A DNA stretch of 29,870 nucleotides from Saprospirales bacterium. GTDB taxonomy: Bacteria > Bacteroidota > Bacteroidia > Chitinophagales > Saprospiraceae. The DNA is taken from the NCBI GenBank assembly GCA_016711045.1, contig JADJTT010000009.1, positions 1 to 29,870 of the forward strand. The letters are read 5' to 3'. The translations under genes were made by a program, and so were the position numbers. Below are positions 18,868 to 26,422 of this stretch, in pieces. Position 1 is the first letter of the stretch. The number at the start of each line of letters is the position of its first letter. Under the pieces are notes generated by a model. The model searched no databases. It was not told the origin of the DNA and saw nothing but the letters and a program-made list of their open reading frames with translations.

Positions 18868-20777
18868 TCAAAACGCACGAATTGGCCGGATAGGAGCAAT
18901 TAGAGTCTTATTAGCAATTGCGGTGCCTTGGGTATTTCCATCGAAAACCTTAACATAGGCCTTATCATTATCGAAATTAGATGAAGTCCAATAGGGTGTA
19001 CCAGCAGGACCTCCATTTTGAAAGTTACCGTAGCCCAAAAGGAATAAATTTTGGGCCATCGCGTTAAACTCGTCCCTGGAAGGGAGGAACCAGTCATCGT
19101 AGCCTTGGTAGGTATAGTTGGCTGCCGCTTGTGCTGCCTGCGAGCAAGAGAATATGGTTGTTGTATTTCCCGCACCGGTTCCCACATTCACTCCAGTTGC
19201 AGGACTACTTCCAGTGCAACCCCCAGTCTTCGGCGTCAGGTCACCGGGTAGTGCCACCAGACCGGTAACAGGATTCGCGCTCTCATTTACATAAAAGATC
19301 AACCCGCTCTGGTAGGTCTTACCGTAGAGTTCGATACTGATCTGCCCGCAGCGAGGATGTCACCTGGCGTGTAGCCGTTGTCGAGAAAATACTGCATGTC
19401 GCTGCATACGCCTGAAGGTACCGTTCCCGAGTAGACCCAATTGCAGTCGTTGATGGGACCTCCTGTTATCGAAAAGCTCCAGCTGCCTCCTTCCTGAAGA
19501 GTGTTTTGATATCCAATCCAAATCGTTCCATCAGCGGTAATACTAGGATGATTCCCCCCCCCAGGGCAAGCCACCTAAATCTATTTCCGTACCAAATTCT
19601 GCCTTTCCGGTATAATTAAAGCCCACTCTTACAAAATCGTCGTTTAGGGCAGGACTCTCCGTCACACACTGATAAAGGGGTCCCACAACATTCGTGATGC
19701 CGCAAGGATTGCAGGCCGAACCATTGACAATTCCCGTGGCATTCAAATTGCATCCACCAGTGGCGCCTCCGATGATGGAAATATTCCAGGAATTGCCGGA
19801 CGTTATCCCGGTAAGGAGGATGGTACCGTCTGCAACCGTTGAGGGGTCGTCTCCACCGATCGTGTGCCCGTTAAGTCCGTTGTTGACGACCACTGCGTCG
19901 GGGTCGATCCCCGTGTAGGGGATTTCCAGGATTACCTGGTCGTTGAATGGCCCCGGTATATTGGTCAGGCAAATTTGATTGACGAGGCCACCGAGGCTGG
20001 TAATGCCGCAGGCCTGCAGTAATCGGACGGAACAGTTCCGGATGATTCCAAAAGACATGAACCGTTATAGCCACCTGTGATGGTGATATCCCAGCTATCT
20101 CCTTCCGTCAGGCCCGTCACCAGGATGGTTCCGTTCGGGTGGTAGCGGGGTTGTCTCCACCGATGATCTCCCTTGCCGTTGTTCACGATCAGGGCATTTT
20201 CATCCATTCCGGTGTAGGAAATGGCAACTTCAACCTGGTCGGTGCTTCCGGCTGTATTGGCAAGGCAATTAAAGGCAACTTGCAGGTCCTTCACGCCACA
20301 GGGCGGATGTTGAGTACGCTTCCGTCCGAACGGGTAAGTTTAAGGGCATCCCCGGTAGAAGCCCCCGGTGATGCCGTTGGTCGTTTCCGCATGCAAGGCG
20401 TAGGGGCACGCTCATCAACTGGCTCGTGCCCGTGATGGTGTAATTGGCGCCACCGGTGGGGTCGAGCTCCACTTCGATGAAGTAGGGCCTGCGCCCCAGT
20501 TGATGGATGCGAAGGCGCCGCTCACCACCGTACCATTCCCACCTGCAGGTTCACCAGGCCAAAGGCGTTAGAGGTGGGCGTATGGGTTTCCTGGTACACG
20601 ATCGCACCCACAGGAGTGCCTTTGACGCAGGCTGATCTGCATACCGACCGTCTGGTTGGGGATGATCTCACCGCCAGCATTGCGCACGATTGACTGGTAC
20701 TGAAAGGATTGAGGGGCTTGTGCAAAAGCCGTTAGGACAAAGCTGAGAAGCAAGAGGATTAGCGAACACTTTTTCAT
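18868..20777 (-). CDS. Secreted protein with three tandem beta modules and C-terminal Lcl/DUF1566 (FISUMP-like) domain (frameshifted)
   Basis: About 636 residues. MKKCSLILLLLSFVLTAFAQ is the signal peptide. APQSFQYQSIVRNAGGEIIPNQTVGMQISLRQ and GAIVYQETHTPTSNAFGLVNLQVG form a common Bacteroidota N-terminal module, followed by YTITGTSQLMSVP. Three modules of about 100 residues start at about 20300, 20010 and 19705. Each begins C-G-(I/V)-x-x-L/V and shares D-G-T-I-x-x-x-G-x-x-x-G-x-S-W-x-I/F-x-I-x-G-G-x-x-x-x-C. The C-terminus (YGKTYQSGLIFYVNE, DDWFLPSRDEFNAMAQNL, PYWTSSNFDNDKAYVKVF, PIRPIRAF) is an Lcl/DUF1566 domain, a fold with likely carbohydrate or ligand binding at the cell surface. The frame changes near 20620, 20500, 20370, 20160, 20000, 19560 and 19320. 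No T9SS sorting domain is seen. It is probably the last gene of the run starting at 23473. Confidence 0.82.
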
Positions 20778-20846
20778 AGGTATAAATTTTAAAAGAGGTT
20801 GGTATCAAAATTTGTATTTCTGGTTTGAATGGGATGTACGATTGGT

Positions 20847-21367
20847 TTATTCCCCATTCCAGGGGAAGTTTCCGCAATTCATCTGAATGAAGAGGATCTG
20901 TACTTCGTCTTTGGCGCCGTCTACATCGACGGTCAGGACAAGGGTGATCCCTCCGTTTGTGATATCTTCCTGACTGAGCTGGTACAGGGTGGCCGTCCCG
21001 AAAACACCCGTCTGCGTATTGGTGTCGTTAAAGGTGCCGGTGCCGCTGGAACCCAGGTGGCGCTGAGAGTGGGCGCAGGACCGAAGCGCCCAGGTCCTCC
21101 AGCACCACGTATTGGGTCTTGCACAGACTAAGCCCGAAGGGTCGCCGGCTTCCCACCTCTACGCTGAGGATGTGAAATGGGCTGCTGGAAGCCTTGCGTC
21201 AACTTGCACATCGCCACCCGAGATGGTGAATACGGTCACTTCTCCCAGACTCCAGCTTTGATCCGCTGGAGAAACGGAATAGTTGCCTGATGAACTGATC
21301 ACTTCCTGCGCCTTCAGCCCGGCTGAAGAAAGAATAGCGATAAAAAGAAGAGGAGTCCTGTTCTCAT
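20847..21367 (-). CDS. Small secreted protein with SWSLGEV...TQGFQQP start and NCGNFPWNGE end (frameshifted)
   Basis: About 173 residues. The start ATG at 21367 gives MRTGLL, and after one lost base the signal peptide continues FIAILSSAGLKAQ. EVISSSGNYSVSPADQSWSLGEVTVFTISGGDVQVTQGFQQP is nearly the same as the N-terminus of the upstream gene; this W-S-L-G-E-V...T-Q-G-F-Q-Q-P module is common in Bacteroidota secreted proteins. The remainder (SGTGTFNDTNTQTGVFGTATLYQLSQEDITNGGITLVLTVDV, ending QMNCGNFPWNGE) is homologous to the last 105 residues of the protein at 11143. Its function is unknown. It starts 43 nt after the HYR gene stop, and the next gene follows 70 nt later. Confidence 0.72.
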
Positions 21368-21409
21368 GTTGCTGATTTTCAATTATTTCAATATCGATCA
21401 GGGGTGTTG

Positions 21410-23473
21410 TCAAAATAAGTATCCCGTCCCAGTTACAAAAGGACCCAATAGGCGCCCGGCCGGCAGTTCCTGCAGGTCGAGCAGGATGGTGTTGATCCCT
21501 TGCTGCGAGGTGAAAGTCTGCCTGCGCATGGTCTGGCCATTGGCCCCGAAGAGTTCTAACCGGATATCCATGTCCTCTTCCAGTACAAAGGTCAGTTGTG
21601 CCTGTTCGCGGGCGGGGTTGGGGAAGAGGGTCAGCTCAGGATTGTTTTTTTGAGTATGAATCGCATTTTGACTCTTCTCAGGTGGTGCAACCAGACTCTG
21701 TGGGCAATCCTGACAAGGGCCTGCCCAATCACCGTGCGAGAGATGGGCGGGGAGTGCATTTTTGTTTACGCAAATCGTATGGCGATCCCCGGACCCTTTC
21801 AAATGGCAAATGAATAACTTATTATTGCCGCATTTCCAATCTTCAATGTACTGTCCATAAGGCAACAATTGGCTGCAATCGGTATGCCGTCAGGGCCTCC
21901 CGTTACCGGGTGCCCCCATTGTCCACGAGTCGTCGCCTCCGGGGCAGATGTCCGAAAATATTGGCAACGCCGTCGCAGTCGTCATCTGGTAATTCATCAA
22001 AGGATACCATAACATTGGCATTGCATGACGAAGAGAGACCGTTGTTGTCTGTTACGGTCAAAGTGACGGTGTTAGGGCCAATGTTGGCACAGGTGAAGGT
22101 GTTGGGACTGACCCCTATGGACTGAATGCCGCAATTGTCTAAGCTCACTCCGTCCACATCGTCCGCGACGATGGAAGCATCGCCATTGAAGTCCAATTGG
22201 ACGGTATAGTCCTGGCAAACGGCATCCGGCGCCTCGGTGTCCTGTACGGTGACGGTGAACGTGCAGGGAGGCGGTATTTGCCGGCAATATCGGTCACGGT
22301 GAAGGTGTTTTCCACCTCGCCCACTGCGAAGAAAGGCGCCACTGGCTTGTCCTTCGATCAGTTGCAGCGGGTTGGGCCCAAGCAGGCAGTTGTCGAAGTA
22401 CTCTATATTAAAGCTGACCACTGCACCGCACTGACCCGGATCGTTCACGGTGGCGATCAGAGCCGGACAAGCGATCGAGGGGGCCTCGGCATCGACCACC
22501 TCGATAGCGGTTGAGCAATTGGCGGAATTGCCTCCGGCGTCGATCATGGTGTATGTCAAGGTAGCTGCCCCTACCGGGATATCTGCGGCGCCTAAAGGAC
22601 CATTACCGGAAATGGCGTAGGGTATTCCTATTTCCTGGGGCATGATCTCCAACTCATAGCTCAAGTCGAAGGAGCAATTGTCGGAGAAGGTAGGGCTCAG
22701 GCCCGTGACGCCGTAGGCGGTGCAAGACCCCGGGTCGTTTTCGGCGACGATGTTAGACGGGCAGACGAGTGTCGGCATTTGATTGTCGACGACGTTGAAA
22801 GAGCAAGCTACTGCGTTCGTATTGCCACTGGGGTCGGCTGCCGTGAGGGTGACTGTCTGAATGCCGAGGTTAGCAGGAAAATGGACAACGCGGGGCTGGT
22901 TTCCGTCACGCCGCAGTTGTCGGTACTGCTGCCGTCGCCAATGTTGGCGGGTAAAAAGCCGTTGCCATCGTCTCCGAGGTAAACATCCGGGATCGCATCC
23001 GGGCAAACGGCTGTCGGCGCTTCATTGTCAACAACTGTAACGGTGAACGAGCAAGAGGCTGTCTTTCCAATTGCATCGGAAACGACGAAGGTGTTCGTGG
23101 TCGTCCGTCCCCAGGAGGAATGACGATCCGCTTGGCTGGCCGGCGGTTTGGGCCAGTGTAGTCGTACTGCAATTATCCGTGATGGCAGGCAGTTCGTAAT
23201 TTATTAAGGCACTGCAGACGCCATCATGGGTGTTATTAATGATGTCCGTGGGGCAGGTAAGGGCCACGTTAGCGAGGCAGCCAGGCTGCTGGAAGCCCTG
23301 AGTTAGCTGGCCATCGTTGCCGGAGAGGGTCGTTGTGATCACTTCTCCCAGGCTCCAACTGATAGATCCGCAGAGGAGGAATGAAAATTGCCCGAAGTAT
23401 TGATCACTTCCTGGGCCCTCAGGCCTGCGGCGGCGAGAATGATGAAGAGGAAAATGGTAACTCCTGTTTTCAT
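21410..23473 (-). CDS. HYR-repeat surface protein with T9SS type A sorting domain (frameshifted)
   Basis: About 687 residues, secreted through Sec and T9SS. MKTGVTIFLFIILAAAGLRAQ is the signal peptide; SWSLGEVITTTLSGNDGQLTQGFQQP follows. About four HYR (hyalin-repeat, Ig-like) domains carry P-x-x-I...D...G-x-C-x-A-x-V...D-N-C patterns: CPTDIINNTHDGVCSALINYELPAITDNC, CPSNIVAENDPGSCTAYGV, CPALIATVNDPGQCGAVVSFNIEYFDNC, and CQDYTVQLDFNGDASI. DDDCDGVAN with DICPGGDD resembles a calcium-binding thrombospondin type 3 segment. IEDWKCGNNKLFICHLKGSGDRHTICVNKNALPAHLSHGDW precedes the sorting domain LTLFPNPAREQAQLTFVLEEDM..LELFGANGQ..LPAG. The frame changes many times. The start at 23473 is 68 nt downstream of element copy 3. 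A role in adhesion or matrix binding is inferred from HYR domains. Confidence 0.85.
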
Positions 23474-23541
23474 TTGCTGAACTTTTTGAGAGAAATAACG
23501 GGTACTTTGACCAATGGGCTTTTCGTGTGTCGATTGCCTTT

Positions 23542-23604
23542 ACAAAGTTGCAGTATGCGCAGGAAGCCGGCTTCTGCTATTGTTCCAAAAAGGTGGAATA
23601 TTGT
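23542..23604 (-). promoter_or_regulatory. Element copy 3: 29-bp operator plus -7-like hexamer, upstream of the HYR/T9SS gene
   Basis: The 29-bp element at 23576-23604 is identical to the others. CTTTGT (minus strand, 23547-23542; extended CAACTTTG as in copy 4) lies exactly 28 nt away. The HYR gene ATG is 68 nt further. A GAGTGAA tandem array begins 8 nt beyond the distal edge of the element. Confidence 0.75.
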
Positions 23605-23611
23605 TTCAGGG

Positions 23612-23653
23612 GAGTGAAGAGTGAAGAGTGAAGAGTGAAGAGTGAAGAGTGAA
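23612..23653. repeat. Six perfect tandem copies of GAGTGAA
   Basis: A 7-bp unit repeated six times without error, just upstream of element copy 3. Two copies of the same unit (26379-26392) sit in the same place next to element copy 4. It is outside any gene. A unit that is not a multiple of 3 can change copy number without coding consequence here. Confidence 0.95.
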
Positions 23654-23944
23654 GGAGGCTGTATTTGTTCGAGAAGCGTTCTCAGTTAGGCTGGACCCGC
23701 TTTTTCATTTCCCCAAAAGCCCTGCCGGAGGTGCTTTTCGAGCCTAAAAAATGGGTGACCCTTCACCTTTCACTGACCACTCTATTCCCCTGGAGTTTTC
23801 CGGCAGACTTAGGTTGATCAATTTTTTCAGGTTACATCCCCCAAGCCCCAGAGGGGCGACCTGTTTATAGCCCGGGGTGCCAACCCCGGGCTATAAACAG
23901 GCCGCCCTTACAGGGCTACTCCCTAATAGGAAACCAGATACTTT
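23654..23944. other. Intergenic region downstream of the synthase-GNAT gene
   Basis: About 290 nt between the HYR-gene promoter and the end of the synthase-GNAT gene. It contains the long perfect inverted repeat (23860-23901) and a segment with CCCTTCACCTTTCACTGACCACTC (about 23758-23781) that recalls the complement of the GAGTGAA repeats. I see no credible gene. Confidence 0.6.
23860..23901. repeat. Perfect 19-bp inverted repeat with 4-nt loop
   Basis: CCTGTTTATAGCCCGGGGT (23860-23878), loop GCCA, and its exact complement (23883-23901). With one mismatch the pairing extends a further 5 bp or so (GGGCG at left, CGCCC at right). It lies 44 nt after the stop of the minus-strand synthase-GNAT gene, so it may help end its transcript. 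No T run follows. A dispersed hairpin repeat is the other possibility. Confidence 0.85.
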
Positions 23945-26277
23945 TCAGGCCCGGGCCTGAGCCTTCGCCATGGAGGCGATCACAGCCTGGTTAAAGTGAT
24001 CCATGGATTGCATATAGAGGCACACGGGATAGGTGCGGGCGCCGATCTTTTTCTTTTCAGTTCGGCGGTGAAAGCCAGGTCGAGGTGGGTGCAGCCCAGT
24101 TCTTTGGCGCGCCAGACGGTGCGGTACAGTATCTGCTTGTAAGTGTTGTGCGTGCGAACGAAGGTGTAGTCCAACCCCACGATCAGCGCGTGGTAATTGT
24201 CGTTCTTGCAGTGGCTGAACATCACGGCTACCGGCTTTTGCTCTGATTTCGGGCGCGGATCATCTGCCAGGTACAGGCGGATAATATCGTAGTCGGGATG
24301 GGAGCAGATATTTTCGAAATAGGCAAAGGGCAGCTGGTGCACGTTCATTTCATAGGCCTGGTCGAACACGTTGTGGTACAGTTCATAACACTCCCTTACT
24401 TCCCGGGCGGTGGCCGGTTTTTCGGTCACGATCCGGAACTGGTCTGCAAAGGGAAGAATCTCCTTGCGCACATTAGCGGTACTTGCCGCCAAGCCTTTGG
24501 AGATAGTCTTCGTGGTCCTGTCCAGCCGAGGTCGGTGACCAAGCATTCCATCGGGCAGGTCAACCTCGATCAGGCCTTGCTCGAGCAGGAAGGTTTTCAA
24601 CTCGTCATCGGCGCCCTTACGGAATTCGCGCAGCATCAACTGAGTGGCACCCTCTTCCTCCACCGCCTGTTGCATTTTGGTGGATCAACTTGCTGAGGCT
24701 TCTTTCCATTGGGGGTGTGAGCGGTCCAAGTAGAGATGGTTTCCTTTTGTGATCGGCGATCCGAGCAGAACTGTTTTGGACACCAAGTAATACGGATCGG
24801 TTTTGCGCATCGTTTCTACTTTTTCGGAAACCGAAGCCGGTGCAAACATGTCATCCTTGAGCAGCACGGTAGTGTAGAAGGTATTTATGCGTGCGGAAAA
24901 TTGCCCCGGGAGGCCATGAGACCATCCCAGTCAGCAGCATCGATTTGCCGGATGCTTTGGTGGTGTTCGACCACGAGGCCTTCCTTGCGTGCATGGAGCT
25001 GGATGACGGGCTGTGGTGCTTTCACTTCGAATTCGGGGATGGAGAAGGCCTGGCTACCTTTTCCGGGCTGCTGCCTTCGTCGGCCAGCACTCGGGGATAG
25101 TGATAGGCCAGTGCATCGAGCATTTGCGCCATATCCGATTGCTCTAGGTTGCCATTCACCATAAAGCGGATGCCGCCGCGTTTCATGGGTGTAGCGGGGA
25201 AGGCTGCCGTGTTGATAAAGTAGCCGTCTTTCAGCATCCGGTTGATGATCTCGTAGGTGACCCTTGGCAGGCCGGATGGAATGAAGAACAAAGGGCTTGG
25301 CGTTACCTCGAACTGGGGCAGGCCTAGTGCGGAAATGCGCTGGTTGGTGAAGTCGACCAGGTCGGCCACCTTCTGCTGGATGGGGAGGATCTCATCCGAG
25401 CAATGCAGGCGTGTGGAGGCACAGGCTGCTCCCAGCATTGGAGGTTGGATGGGGCCGCAAAAGATCATGGTGCCGCCGCAATTCTTCACGGTGCGGGCCA
25501 TTTCGGCGTTCGGGAATGCGACGAATCCACCGCCGCTGGCAAACGACTTGTTGAGGGAGCCGGCCAGCACCATCTTCTCATGGTAGAACAGGTGATCGCA
25601 AACGACGCCGGTACCGTTGGGACCCGTCCAGCTCATGCCGTGGGCATCGTCGATATAAAGGTGGAACTGTTCGTATTGGTCCATCAATTCCTTGAGGCGC
25701 TGAAAGGGTGCATAGTCGCCGTACATGGAGTACACGCCATCGGCCAGGTACCAGATCTTTTGGTGCTTGTTGCGCAATTGAAGGATCTTTTCCTCCAGCG
25801 CATCCATATCGTTGTGCCGGATGAGCGTGGCGGAGATGCCTTCGGCCTTCAGCATTTGTACAGCCATCTGCACGCTGTTGTGCACCTGCATGTCGAGGAT
25901 GACCGCGTCGTTTTCTTCGATGATTACCGGCAGGGTAGCCAAATGACCAAGAGTCGTGCTGGCGGTTACCAGCACCGGCCGTTGGAACATCTGTCCAAGG
26001 CGTTCTTCGAGTTCCTGGTATAACCCTAAGGAAGCATAGGCGCGAGAGGAAGAAAATTGGGTACCGTATTTCCGGGTGGCTTCGACGGCTCCTTCGATCA
26101 GGGCAGGGTGATGCTCCAGACCCAAATAACTACACGAACCAAAGTTGGTCAATTCCCTCCCATCTAGGTGATGGTGCGGCCGTTCAGGGTCTGGTCCTCA
26201 ATATAATGATGGATGAGGTTTTTCGTTTTAGCGTTCTCTATTACCTGGTTGAGCGTGTGGATCATTTGAGCAGACAT
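23945..26277 (-). CDS. Bifunctional PLP-dependent alpha-oxoamine synthase / GNAT-type acyltransferase fusion (frameshifted)
   Basis: About 777 residues, cytoplasmic. The N-terminal half is an alpha-oxoamine synthase (KBL/BioF/serine palmitoyltransferase/CqsA superfamily), which condenses an amino acid with an acyl-CoA. Seen: LTNFGSCSYLGLEHHP, TQFSSSRAYASLGLYQELEERL, LYIDDAHGMSWTG (PLP-contacting Asp and His), LAGSLNKSFASGGG (Schiff-base Lys), and RFMVNGNLEQSD. After a linker (FSIPEFEVKAPQPV) comes a second domain of about 350 residues: IRQIDAADWDGLM, DPYYLVSKTVLLG, ILPFADQFRI, CYELYHNVFDQAYEMNVHQLPFAYFENI, KPVAVMFSHCKNDNYHALIVGLDYTF and ELGCTHLDLAFTAELKR, typical of FemAB/GNAT-like N-acyltransferases. 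It ends QAVIASMAKAQARA. Frame changes occur near 26155, 25060, 24900, 24690, 24540 and 24045. Start MSAQMIHTL at 26277 is 32 nt downstream of element copy 4. The substrate and product are unknown. Confidence 0.87.
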
Positions 26278-26309
26278 GGGTGCGATTTTTATGGGTGAAA
26301 AAGTATACT

Positions 26310-26372
26310 GCAAAGTTGCATGGTACGGCATCGCGCTGCGTCTGCTATTGTTCCAAAAAGGTGGAATATTGT
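26310..26372 (-). promoter_or_regulatory. Element copy 4: 29-bp operator plus -7-like hexamer, upstream of the synthase-GNAT gene
   Basis: The 29-bp element at 26344-26372 is identical to the other copies. CTTTGC (minus strand, 26315-26310; extended CAACTTTG) is exactly 28 nt away. The gene start is 32 nt further. Two GAGTGAA units follow the distal edge. Confidence 0.75.
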
Positions 26373-26384
26373 TTCGGAGAGTGA

Positions 26385-26409
26385 AGAGTGAAGGTTCACC
26401 CTTCACTCT
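26385..26409. terminator. Stem-loop downstream of the histidine kinase gene
   Basis: AGAGTGAAGG (26385-26394) pairs with CCTTCACTCT (26400-26409) around a 5-nt loop, 13 nt after the kinase stop. It lies between the kinase and element copy 4. The left arm overlaps the GAGTGAA repeat, so the hairpin may be formed partly by the repeat itself. Confidence 0.4.
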
Positions 26410-26422
26410 TTCCTGCTAAAGA

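Noticed and set aside
18235..26372. The 29-bp element as a transposon end or MITE
   Set aside because: No terminal inverted repeats around a larger unit, no target-site duplications, the same orientation in all four, and a fixed distance to a conserved hexamer while the spacer varies. A regulatory site explains this better.
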